Part shown: positions 33,934 to 43,014 of the stretch, in pieces
Position numbering within the stretch: the stretch's first letter is position 1
Layout of the letters: each line of letters begins with the position of its first letter
NCBI RefSeq assembly: GCF_019049325.1
Contig: NZ_JAGMUO010000097.1
Span: 372,001 to 436,000, forward strand
Length of the DNA stretch: 64,000 bases
Origin: Streptomyces sp. AC512_CC834
Lineage (GTDB): Bacteria > Actinomycetota > Actinomycetes > Streptomycetales > Streptomycetaceae
Direction of reading: 5' to 3'
Made by a program: the position numbers and the translations under genes
The notes under the pieces: model-generated
Told to the model about the DNA's origin: nothing
What the model saw: the letters and a program-made list of their open reading frames with translations, nothing else
Database searches by the model: none

Positions 33934-35274
33934 CTAGCGCTCGGCCTCCGCGTGCTCCGAAGACGTACCCGAAGACGAGGACGAGGCCCGGGCCGACACC
34001 GACGGGGACGCCGATGCCGATACCGATGCCGACGGGCTGTCCGCCTCCGCCTCCCCGCCGGTCCCGCCGCCCGGCACGGCGACCGGCGGTTTCGTCCCGG
34101 GCAGCAGCCGGCCGGCGGCCCGTAGCGCACCGGCGAGTACGTAGGCGCGTCCCGCGACGATGGGGCCGAGGACGGCGAGGACGAGCACGTATCCGGCGAT
34201 GAAGGGAGCGAGCCGCGCGTCGAGTCCGGCGCCCGCGGCCATGGCGGCCAGGATCAGCGCGAACTCCCCGCGGGCGACCAGGGTGGTGGCGATCTCCGCG
34301 GCGGGTTCGGACCCGTAGTGGTACACCCGGGCGACGCACAGCCCGGCGATGACGTTCATGACGACGGTCAGCGCAGCCGCCGCGGCGACCGGACCGGCGA
34401 CGGAGGCGAGGTCGCCGGGGTCGATGGCGAGTCCGAAGGCGAAGAAGAAGATGGCCGCGAAGGCGTCGCGGAGCGGGTGCACCAGTTCGCGGATCCGGGG
34501 CCCCGACGGGGTGCCGGCGAGGATCAGGCCGACCATGAACGCGCCGATGGCGTCGGCGACGCCCAGGACTTCGGAGACACCGGCGACGAGCACCGCGGCA
34601 CCGAGGAAGCTGATGACGAGCAGTTCGTTGTCCCGCGTCTCGATCAGGCGTCCCACGAGCCGGGTTCCGTAGCGGGCCGCGGCGGCCAGCACCAGCAGGA
34701 AGCCGAAGGCCTTCCCGGCCTGCGACGCCGTCTCGGCGACGCCGTGCGCGCCCGAGATGATCGGTTGCAGGGCGGCCAGGTACAGCGCGAGGAAGATGTC
34801 CTCCACGACGATGACGCCGAGGATGAGACGGGTCTCGGGGCGGCCGATCCGGCCCAGGTCGATGAGGATCTTGGTGACGATCGCGGAGGAGGAGATGCCG
34901 AGCACGCCCGCCAGTACCAGCGCCTCGCGCACACCCCAGCCGAGGACGAACCCGAAGCCGAGCCCGGCGCCGACGTTCAGGAGGAGATAGATGCCACCGG
35001 CGGTGAGCAGGCGTTTGCCGCCGCTCCTGAGGTCGTCGAGGTGGAACTCCAGGCCCAGATAGAAGAGCAGCAGCACCAGTCCGAGCGCGGAGAGCATCTC
35101 GAAGTCGTGTGCGTCCTCGACCAGGACGAAGCCCGGGGTGTGGGGGCCGAGCAGGATGCCGGCGAGCATGAACAGGGGAATCGTCGGAAGTCCGATCCTG
35201 CCGCCGAGGCGGGCGAGGAACGCGGCGGCCACGAAGGCACCGCCCATGGCGAGCAGGGTGTCAGCGTGTCCCAC
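33934..35274 (-). CDS. Monovalent cation/proton antiporter, CPA2 (Kef-like)
   Basis: A 446-residue membrane protein with about 12-13 helices. The opening GRIGLPTIPLFMLAGILLGPHTPG and the GVLGISSSAIVTKILIDL and LVARGEFALILAAMA segments mark the CPA2 sodium/proton exchanger family. The last 45 residues are a low-complexity Ser/Ala tail. No TrkA-C/KhtT-type regulator is encoded beside it, as would be usual for the K+/H+ KhtU subgroup. K+ or Na+ as cargo is undecided. Confidence 0.9.
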   Translation of the reverse strand: MGHADTLLAMGGAFVAAAFLARLGGRIGLPTIPLFMLAGILLGPHTPGFVLVEDAHDFEMLSALGLVLLLFYLGLEFHLDDLRSGGKRLLTAGGIYLLLNVGAGLGFGFVLGWGVREALVLAGVLGISSSAIVTKILIDLGRIGRPETRLILGVIVVEDIFLALYLAALQPIISGAHGVAETASQAGKAFGFLLVLAAAARYGTRLVGRLIETRDNELLVISFLGAAVLVAGVSEVLGVADAIGAFMVGLILAGTPSGPRIRELVHPLRDAFAAIFFFAFGLAIDPGDLASVAGPVAAAAALTVVMNVIAGLCVARVYHYGSEPAAEIATTLVARGEFALILAAMAAGAGLDARLAPFIAGYVLVLAVLGPIVAGRAYVLAGALRAAGRLLPGTKPPVAVPGGGTGGEAEADSPSASVSASASPSVSARASSSSSGTSSEHAEAER

Positions 35275-35659
35275 GGGTCACCGCCTTCGACCGCGCGGAG
35301 GGTCGGGAGGGCTTCACTTGACTGCGATGGATGCGGGTTCTCCTTCGGCTGTGATGCGTCATCGGTCGGACGGTCGTACGCCGCCCAGGCACTCGGGGTG
35401 CGCACGGCACACCCGGAACGAACCACACGGAAACACCCTCGAACGGGCGGGACGGGGCCTGCCCGCGATGTCCCCCGACCCCCGACAAAGGCCCCGGAGC
35501 GCGGCGTCGGTCCACGGTCACACGCCGGGCCGCCGCGCGGCCATCGGGGACGACACCCAAATGATCCGGTGGCCGACACCCATCGACCGCCGTGGCGGGT
35601 GATCGTCGGGCACGGCGCGGCCGGGAGTCGAGCCGACAGCCGTACGGCGACGACCGTAC
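35275..35659. other. Gene-free stretch upstream of the antiporter
   Basis: About 385 bases without a convincing gene on either strand; frames that are open here have no ribosome sites or protein-like composition. It must hold the promoter of the antiporter gene, but no clear -35/-10 pair is visible. The right edge is the terminator hairpin at 35660. Confidence 0.5.
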
Positions 35660-35698
35660 GCCGTCCGCCCCGCCGCCAAAGGCGGCGGGGCGGACGGC
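35660..35698 (-). terminator. Very strong terminator hairpin
   Basis: Arms 35660-35677 and 35681-35698 are perfect 18-base inverted repeats (beginning GCCGTCCGCC) with a 3-base AAA loop. It lies 14 bases beyond the stop of the small Cys-rich gene on the minus strand, for which it is the natural terminator. Confidence 0.85.
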
Positions 35699-35711
35699 TG
35701 CGGACGGTCCG

Positions 35712-35906
35712 TCAGCACGGTGTGGTTGCCATCAACTTCTCGAAGGAAGCCATGCAGTCCGGGCAGTGCCGCGCCCGTTCACCGTCGGATGCCTCAATAC
35801 GCTCGCGGAGCTGCTGTCCGCACAGTGTGGCCGCGGCCTGTTTGGCCAACACGTGCCACACCAACGCTCCGCCCGCCTTCTCCGGGCCCACGCACATTTC
35901 GTACAT
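35712..35906 (-). CDS. Small Cys-containing protein, 64 residues
   Basis: ATG 35906 has an excellent GGGAGG site; a longer frame upstream is unsupported. The product begins MYEMCVGPEKAGGALVWHVLAKQAAATLC and ends with HCPDC followed by a helix. Cys5, Cys29 and the CxxC pair could bind a metal. I do not recognise it. The strong upstream ribosome site and downstream terminator argue that it is a real gene. Confidence 0.75.
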   Translation of the reverse strand: MYEMCVGPEKAGGALVWHVLAKQAAATLCGQQLRERIEASDGERARHCPDCMASFEKLMATTPC

Positions 35907-36144
35907 GATCGGCCTCCCAGCCTGGACGCCGCTGACACACTCCAGGAGACACCGGTTCGGCCGTGACCAATAGCGTGCGGGGGCCATTCGGGTGATGGCC
36001 GCTTCGGCCGCCCGGGGAGGCCGCACACCCGGACGGCTGCAATCGCTCAGCCAACCGGCCCTGCGTGAGTGGTCGCGTGACGTGCCGTCGACGCAGGCGG
36101 CCGTGGCCACGCGCGTTCACCGGCGGGGGTGTTCCGACGTGCCG

Positions 36145-36768
36145 TCAGGCGTGCCGCAGCTTGTTCACGGCCGTGACCGTGGAGTCCCTGAAGTCGGCCA
36201 CCTGCGCGTGCTCGAAGGTGCCGAGCTGCCCCCACTGCACGACGGTGACGGTCCTGCCGTCCCGGCCGACCGAGAACAGGGCGATGTCCGAGGCTCCCCA
36301 CTCGGCGACCGTGTGGACGCCGTAGACGTGGGCGCCCTCCTCGACGTCCAGCCGGCCGTAGTACTTCTGCGTGGCGGTGATGTCGGGGTACCGCTCCATC
36401 ACCTTGCGCGCGCAGTCGTCGAGTTTCTCGCGCAGCAGGGCGGCGAACCGCTCGGCCCGCCGCGCGCTCCGCTCGACGACGGTGACCTGGAGGGCGCCGG
36501 TGTCGTACTCGGTCCAGTACCGGCGGTGGGTGGCGGTGGACGGCAGCGCGTCGCCCACACACATCGGCAGCGGGTCCGGCTGCCCGGCGGCGACCGGTCC
36601 GGCGTACCAGTCGGAGGTGCGGTGCGGCGGCAGTTCGGCCGGCTCCAGGAAGGCGGGTGCGCCGGAGTCCGGCGTCGCCGCCGACCCGGGGACGGCGGCG
36701 ACGGCGAGCGCGGCACCGGCCGCCAGCGCGGTCACGGCGGCGCGGACCCCTCGGTCACGGACGTACAT
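36145..36768 (-). CDS. Secreted protein of unknown function
   Basis: ATG 36768 follows GGGGGAAAC. The 207-residue product has a classical signal peptide (AAVTALAAGAALAVAAVPGSAAT) and one mature domain with alternating strand and helix character and two Cys (PMCVGD and DDCARK) that could form a disulphide. The end DSTVTAVNKLRHA resembles small sensor-like extracellular domains of actinobacteria, but I cannot assign a family. It is divergent from a SpoIIE phosphatase gene. Confidence 0.8.
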   Translation of the reverse strand: MYVRDRGVRAAVTALAAGAALAVAAVPGSAATPDSGAPAFLEPAELPPHRTSDWYAGPVAAGQPDPLPMCVGDALPSTATHRRYWTEYDTGALQVTVVERSARRAERFAALLREKLDDCARKVMERYPDITATQKYYGRLDVEEGAHVYGVHTVAEWGASDIALFSVGRDGRTVTVVQWGQLGTFEHAQVADFRDSTVTAVNKLRHA

Positions 36769-36989
36769 GTTTCCCCCATGTCGCTTCGACCGGATCGACC
36801 GATCGGTTCGAGCGGTGTCGCTCGGGCTTTCCTGTTACGACCCGGCAGAACCGCCATGGGTTGCCCTCGTCCCCTCGGCCGAGTTGCCGGTGCGCGTCCT
36901 CGCCCGACGGGCGGGGCGGGGCACGCGGTGCCAGACTGCTGCGCACAGTCCCCGCACCGCGGCGGATTCCAGGTGAGAGGAGGCGAGGT

Positions 36990-38174
36990 GTGTCCACGCC
37001 GGACCCGGACGACGCGGCGCTGCGGCGGTTCCTCGCCGACCCGGCCCACCTCACCCTGGACCTGCGCACCGCCACGGCCCGTTCCACCAAGGCACTGGGG
37101 CTGCGGCACGCCGTCGTCTACCTCGCCGACCTCCAGCAGCGCCTCCTCGTCCCCCAGACGGCCGTGGCGCCGATGCTCCCGGTCGACGGCTCCCTGGCCG
37201 GCTGGGCGTACCGCACGCAGTCGCTGCGGGTGGAGGAGTCCGGGGCGGGCGGCGGCATCACCGCCTGGTTCCCGCTGCTGGACGGGGTGGAGCGGCTCGG
37301 CGTACTGGCCGTGCACGAGACCGCCCTCACCGCGTCCTCGCTGACCCGCGGCCGGGCGCTCGCCTCGCTGCTCGCCATGGTGATCGCGTCCAAGCGGGCC
37401 TACGAGGACTCCTTCGTCCGGCGCACCCGTACCGAGCGGATGCAACTGCCCGCCGAATTGCTCCGTGCCCTGTTGCCGCCGCGCACCATCGGCAACGGCG
37501 ACGTCGTGTCGACGGCCGTGCTGGAACCCGCCTACGAGATCGGCGGCGACGCCTTCGACCACGCGCTCACCGAGACGACACTGCACATGGCGGTCCTGGA
37601 CGCCATGGGGCACGACCTGGCCTCCGGACTCACCAGCACCGTCGCGATGGCGGCGTGCCGCAATGCCCGGCGCACCGGTGCCGACCTGCCCGAACTCTTG
37701 CGGACTGTGGACGAGGCGCTGTCCCGCTGGCTCCCGGACCAGTTCTGTACGTCGGTCATCGCGCAACTGGACCTGGCCACCGGGGTGCTGCGCTGGGCCA
37801 ACTGCGGTCATCCCGCGCCCATCCTGATCCGCGACCAGCGCCTGATCATCGACGCCATGGAGCGCGACACCGATCCGCCCATGGGCATGCCGTCCCTGCT
37901 CACCTCCCGGCCGCGCCGGACGTACGAGATCTCGCTGGAGGCGGGGGACCGCGTGCTGATGTACACCGACGGTGTCGTGGAGGCGCGGACCCGGGAGGCG
38001 AAGCTGCTGGGCCTCGAACGCTTCGCCGACTACGTCATCCGGGCCACGGCCGGCGGGGAGCTGGCTCCGGAGTCGTTGCGCCGTCTGATCCACTCGATCC
38101 TGGCCACGCAGGAGGACCGGCTGCGGGACGACGCGACGCTTCTGATGTTCGAGTGGCGGCCGCCCTCCGGCTGA
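36990..38174 (+). CDS. GAF domain PP2C (SpoIIE) phosphatase
   Basis: GTG 36990 follows GAGAGGAGG; the upstream extension is a shadow. The 394-residue protein has an N-terminal GAF-like sensor (about 1-130) and a C-terminal PP2C-type phosphatase with metal-ligand motifs EIGGDAFDHAL, LDAMGHDLASG and YTDGVVEAR. Such enzymes usually dephosphorylate anti-sigma-antagonist proteins to release a sigma factor. The partner is not encoded beside it. Confidence 0.9.
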   Translation: MSTPDPDDAALRRFLADPAHLTLDLRTATARSTKALGLRHAVVYLADLQQRLLVPQTAVAPMLPVDGSLAGWAYRTQSLRVEESGAGGGITAWFPLLDGVERLGVLAVHETALTASSLTRGRALASLLAMVIASKRAYEDSFVRRTRTERMQLPAELLRALLPPRTIGNGDVVSTAVLEPAYEIGGDAFDHALTETTLHMAVLDAMGHDLASGLTSTVAMAACRNARRTGADLPELLRTVDEALSRWLPDQFCTSVIAQLDLATGVLRWANCGHPAPILIRDQRLIIDAMERDTDPPMGMPSLLTSRPRRTYEISLEAGDRVLMYTDGVVEARTREAKLLGLERFADYVIRATAGGELAPESLRRLIHSILATQEDRLRDDATLLMFEWRPPSG

Positions 38175-38238
38175 CCCGGGACCGGACCGGCGACCACCCC
38201 GCTGTCGGAGTCCACGTCACGTCGCTCGGCCTCGGCTC

Positions 38239-38294
38239 GGCGGTCGGCGGTCGGCGGTCGGCGGTCGGCGGTCGGCGGTCGGCGGTCGGCGGTC
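38239..38294. repeat. Eight perfect tandem copies of a 7-base unit
   Basis: GGCGGTC is repeated eight times without error between the phosphatase stop and the end of the small gene at 38298. The uniformity suggests recent slippage, and the copy number may vary between strains. Confidence 0.9.
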
Positions 38295-38297
38295 CCG

Positions 38298-38609
38298 TCA
38301 TACGGCGTGGCCCCGCGCGCGCAGCCAGTCGTGCACGGTGTCCTTGTCCGAGGGGGTGATCCGGACGGGTCCTGCCACGTACGGGCCCTCGTCCTCGGTG
38401 AAGCCGGTGTCCGTGACCCGGGCGGTGACCCAGGTGGCCAGATCCTGTGCGGCCTGTTCGGACAGGGCGCCCCGCTCCCATCCGTCACGGGCCTCACCGG
38501 CGGCTTCGGTGTCGTGCCGTTCGGTCTCCGCCAGCCACGCCGCCACCAGCCGTTCCACGGTCCGGCGGTCCTCGGGGGCGGTCCGCTGTCGTATCCGCTT
38601 GTCGCTCAT
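38298..38609 (-). CDS. Hypothetical acidic protein, 103 residues
   Basis: A soluble helical protein beginning MSDKRIRQRTAPEDRRTVERLVAAWLAETERHD; no domain recognised and no signal peptide or membrane helix. The charged composition and amphipathic helices are protein-like, and the codon pattern fits the genome. It ends four bases from the 7-base tandem repeat. Confidence 0.65.
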   Translation of the reverse strand: MSDKRIRQRTAPEDRRTVERLVAAWLAETERHDTEAAGEARDGWERGALSEQAAQDLATWVTARVTDTGFTEDEGPYVAGPVRITPSDKDTVHDWLRARGHAV

Positions 38610-38649
38610 GCCGCCCGAGTGCCCACGATCCTCCGGACGCCCCCGACGT

Positions 38650-39309
38650 CTACGGGCTGAGCACCGCCTGAGCGCCGACGTGCGTGTCGTCCGTCGTACG
38701 TCCCAGGCAGGTGACGTCCGCGGGGTCCAGGCCCGCCGCAGCGATCTCGTGGAAGCCCAGACGGTCGTAGAAGGCCCTGGCCGGCGTGTTGGCCGTCCCC
38801 ATGACCAGGTGGACGGCCGGTACTCCGCGTTCCCTGAGGGCCCGCCAGAACGTCCGCATCAGCGCCCGGCCGTGGCCCCGTCCCTGCCAGTCGGGCAGCA
38901 GGTCGATGTGCAGATGGGCCGGGTACGCGGCCAGTTCGGGGACGATCATCCGCTCCGGGTCGTGCAGCAGTCCCGCCATGATCTCGTCCGGGGTGGCGGG
39001 CGGGCCCTGCGGCGCAGGATGGCGGTCCGCGACCCGCGGCAGCCACTTCGCCCGGAACTCCTCGGCGAAGCGCACGGTGTCCGCCGTGCCGAGAATGTAG
39101 CCGACCGCGCGGCCCTCCCCGTCGTCCAGCACGAAGGCCAGGTCGGGGTCCAGGTGGACGTAGGGGGCGGCGAAGACGGCGGGCAGGACGGCGGGATCGG
39201 CGTACACGGGCCGGCTGTCCCGGCCGTTGTGCGCGGTCCGGACGCAGATGTCGTCGAGGGCCGGGGCGTCGGCGGGGCGGTAAGGACGTACGGCGGCAGT
39301 CGAGGTCAC
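38650..39309 (-). CDS. GNAT family N-acetyltransferase
   Basis: GTG 39309 with AGGA upstream gives 219 residues. The acetyl-CoA loop is LLPDWQGRGHGRALM, with the usual later strand (VHLVMGTANTPARAFYDRLGFHEI). Substrate unknown. A perfect CebR-type palindrome lies about 18-32 bases upstream of the start, in promoter or leader position, so control by cellulose-derived sugars is suggested (inference). The gene stands alone and is divergent from a DoxX-like gene. Confidence 0.9.
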   Translation of the reverse strand: MTSTAAVRPYRPADAPALDDICVRTAHNGRDSRPVYADPAVLPAVFAAPYVHLDPDLAFVLDDGEGRAVGYILGTADTVRFAEEFRAKWLPRVADRHPAPQGPPATPDEIMAGLLHDPERMIVPELAAYPAHLHIDLLPDWQGRGHGRALMRTFWRALRERGVPAVHLVMGTANTPARAFYDRLGFHEIAAAGLDPADVTCLGRTTDDTHVGAQAVLSP

Positions 39310-39327
39310 CGCAGTATCCTGCCCGCC

Positions 39328-39341
39328 TGGGAGCGCTCCCA
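39328..39341. promoter_or_regulatory. Perfect CebR-type operator TGGGAGCGCTCCCA
   Basis: This 14-base palindrome is identical to the known CebR binding site, which controls cellobiose/cello-oligosaccharide use in Streptomyces. It lies 18 bases upstream of the GNAT start and 124 bases upstream of the DoxX-like start on the other strand. Confidence 0.8.
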
Positions 39342-39465
39342 CAAGTGTTTCGCTTCGGTCGCCGGCGCCCGGGTACCCGGCAGGACGGAACTTGGCGCCG
39401 CGCGCGTCGGCACCACACCGTCGGTGATTCCCCCGAGATCCCCTGGCAGAGAGCGAGACTGCGTC

Positions 39466-39999
39466 ATGAGTCTTCTGCGTTTGGCCGGCCGCCCGATGCT
39501 GGCCTCGATGTTCGTCGCGGGCGGACTTCAGTCGCTGCGCAGGCCCGAGGACGTGGCCCCGGCGGCCGAGCCGATCGTGCGGCCGGTGACCGATCGCGTG
39601 CCGGTGCTGCCGGACCGCACCGAGCAACTCGTACGGCTCAACGGCGCCGTGCACGTGGTGGGCGGGGTCATGCTGGGGCTCGGCCGCTGCCCGCGGCTGG
39701 CCGCGCTGGCCCTCGCGGTGACGCTGGTCCCCACCACGCTGGCGGCGCACCGGTACTGGGAGGTGGAGGACCCGGCCGACCGCGCCCAGCAGCGCTTCCA
39801 CTTCCTGAAGAACCTGTCCATGCTGGGCGGGCTGCTGATCGCGGCCGACGACACGGGCAGCGCGCCCTCGTTGCTGTGGCGCGGCCGGCACGCCGCCCAC
39901 GACCTGCGGCACGACGCCCACCTGGTGCGGCGTTCGGTCCGGGCCACGGCCCGCCCGGCGGTGCGTGCGGGCGGTGTCCGGGCCAGGCTGTGCGTCTGA
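39466..39999 (+). CDS. DoxX family membrane protein
   Basis: ATG 39466 gives 177 residues. Four hydrophobic helices include the DoxX-type segments MLASMFVAGGLQSLRRP, RLNGAVHVVGGVMLGLGRCPRLAALALAVTLVPTTLAAHRYWE and QRFHFLKNLSMLGGLLIAADD. DoxX proteins are linked to redox balance and oxidative stress in actinobacteria, but their chemistry is uncertain. The C-terminal 40 residues are Arg-rich. It is divergent from the GNAT gene across the CebR box. Confidence 0.88.
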   Translation: MSLLRLAGRPMLASMFVAGGLQSLRRPEDVAPAAEPIVRPVTDRVPVLPDRTEQLVRLNGAVHVVGGVMLGLGRCPRLAALALAVTLVPTTLAAHRYWEVEDPADRAQQRFHFLKNLSMLGGLLIAADDTGSAPSLLWRGRHAAHDLRHDAHLVRRSVRATARPAVRAGGVRARLCV

Positions 40000-40189
40000 A
40001 CGGGGCGTCGGCCCGAGGCGTGCGGCGGCGGGGGCGGAAGCGGAGGCGGGGCAAGCCCGGCTGAGCGGCCACCGAGAGGTCCCGCGACCGTCACGGCCGT
40101 GAATCCCGTTCTTACCCAGGGGTGCGACGCTGGGCCGCGTTTGTCGACCGCCGGGTCCCCGCCCGGTTCACCGGTGTGGAGGAGAAGTC

Positions 40190-41548
<1,359 letters not shown>

Positions 41549-41606
41549 CGCCCGCGGCGGCACCGCCCCGTGCCCCGTTGGACGGCCACACCCGCCGGCC
41601 CCGCGC

Positions 41607-42386
41607 TCACTCGGTCGCCACGACGAGGCAGCGCCTCAGTTCCTCCACGGCCTCCGGAGCGCCCTCGACCGTCACACCGCCGTCCCCGTCCCCGTCCCCG
41701 TCCCCGTCCGCCCGGTTCCAGAGCCGCCGCAGCACGGCCTGCGCGGAGCCGCTCAGTGTCACGTCGGCCGTGCCGTCGCCCGCGCCGTCCGTGACGGTGA
41801 ACTCCCCCGGGCCGGTCCGCACCCGCCACGCCGCGTCGTCGCCGGCCCGCACCAGGAACGTACGCCCCGGCGAGCCGTCCAGGATCTCGGTGAAGTAGTC
41901 GCCCCACTCGGCCACGGAGTACGCGGCGAAGACCTTGAGGAGTTCGTCGACCCCGTCGACGGCGAGGTCGTCCGGTACGGGGGAGACGGGCCGGCCCGTG
42001 GCGAGCTCGGCGTCGATGCGGTGGACGACGGTCTCCTGTGCCATCCGCCGGATCCAGAAGCCGACGCTCTGGTCGGGGCCGTACCAGGTGCCGGCCGGGT
42101 CCCCGGGGGCGCGGGTGGCGAACTCGGCGCGCAGCGCGGTGTACCCCTGGTCGAGCAGCGCCGTCGGCGCCCGGTCGGCGAACTCCTTCGGCGGCCAGGG
42201 CTCGGGCTCGACACCTTCGCGCATGGCGGCGGCCTTGTGCAGGTAGACCTCGCCGACGTGGCGGGTCAGGTCGGCTACCGTCCAGCCGGGGCAGGTCGGC
42301 ACCGGGGCGTCGGCGTCGGTCTCGACGACGGACCGCAGGCGGTCGTGGTCGGCGGCGAGGCAGTCGAGGAAGCGGGTGAACTCCAT
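41607..42386 (-). CDS. Maleylpyruvate isomerase/mycothiol-dependent enzyme family (DinB-like)
   Basis: A 259-residue protein with the four-helix DinB_2-type N-terminal domain. The metal-binding His positions are in WTVADLTRHVGEVYLH and MAQETVVHRIDAEL. A smaller C-terminal domain (about 170-259) follows. The family includes mycothiol-dependent maleylpyruvate isomerase, but most members have unknown substrates. Bases 41681-41710 hold a hexamer repeat coding for a Gly-Asp run in a surface loop of the C-terminal domain. Confidence 0.87.
   Translation of the reverse strand: MEFTRFLDCLAADHDRLRSVVETDADAPVPTCPGWTVADLTRHVGEVYLHKAAAMREGVEPEPWPPKEFADRAPTALLDQGYTALRAEFATRAPGDPAGTWYGPDQSVGFWIRRMAQETVVHRIDAELATGRPVSPVPDDLAVDGVDELLKVFAAYSVAEWGDYFTEILDGSPGRTFLVRAGDDAAWRVRTGPGEFTVTDGAGDGTADVTLSGSAQAVLRRLWNRADGDGDGDGDGGVTVEGAPEAVEELRRCLVVATE
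41681..41710. repeat. Hexamer repeat inside the mycothiol-enzyme-like gene
   Basis: CGTCCC is repeated four times plus a near copy, encoding alternating Asp and Gly on the minus strand. The reading frame is kept because the unit is six bases. Confidence 0.8.
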
Positions 42387-42484
42387 GCCGCAGAGCCAAA
42401 CACACGTTCAGGGCCGGGGCACTGCGTTTTCCCCGCCCACCACGTCCGCCCTCCACGTCCCCCGCCCTCCCGCGCGGTCCGCGC

Positions 42485-42808
42485 TCACCAGGCTCCGCTG
42501 GGGATCACGGGGCGGCGGACCGCTTCGGCCGCGTCCCGCAAGTGCAGGGCGACGGTGATCAGGGCGCGCAGCGCGGAGGGGCGCAGGCTCTGGGCGCTCT
42601 CGGCGGCCAGCACCAGCAGACAGCCCGCGGCCTGCTCGACGACCGGGACCGAGAAGGCGAAGTCGTCGCCGTCGGCCCCGCGAAAGGCGCGCCACGGCGT
42701 GGCGGCACCGTCGATGGCCTTGTGGACCGCCTGTTCGAGGTGCTGTGCCGCCTGGCGGCACACGGGGGCCGGCAGGGTGATGGTGCGATGGAACGCTGAA
42801 CTGGTCAT
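42485..42808 (-). CDS. Hypothetical protein, 107 residues
   Basis: ATG 42808 begins MTSSAFHRTITLPAPVCRQAAQHLEQAV and the product ends in VIPSGAW. It appears to be one mixed fold, with helices flanking a strand pair (WRAFRGADGDDFAFSVPVVEQAAGCLLVLAA). I do not recognise a family. The longer frame upstream is a shadow of the PucR gene. Confidence 0.65.
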   Translation of the reverse strand: MTSSAFHRTITLPAPVCRQAAQHLEQAVHKAIDGAATPWRAFRGADGDDFAFSVPVVEQAAGCLLVLAAESAQSLRPSALRALITVALHLRDAAEAVRRPVIPSGAW

Positions 42809-43014
42809 AATCCCACTGCTCCCCCGCGCCCGGGGTGTTCGATCGGCGTACCGGGCGTTTTTCACCGGGTCGGCGGCAGCCGGACCGTGGTTCGAGCGGC
42901 CGCGGGGGCGCGACCGGTCCCCCGTTCCGGTCCCGTCCCCGCGGCCCGTCGAACCTACGTGGACGGCTCCGCCGTTGTGAATCGTGCCGATGCCCGCTAC
43001 CGGCCCGTAATGAC

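Noticed and set aside
35138..35602. Possible genes in the gene-free stretch before the antiporter
   Set aside because: Open frames on both strands lack ribosome sites and have Arg/Pro-biased composition.
38035..38481. Minus-strand frame encoding a repeated PTADRRP pattern
   Set aside because: The repeat peptide is just the translation of the 7-base tandem repeat; there is no ribosome site and it overlaps better genes.
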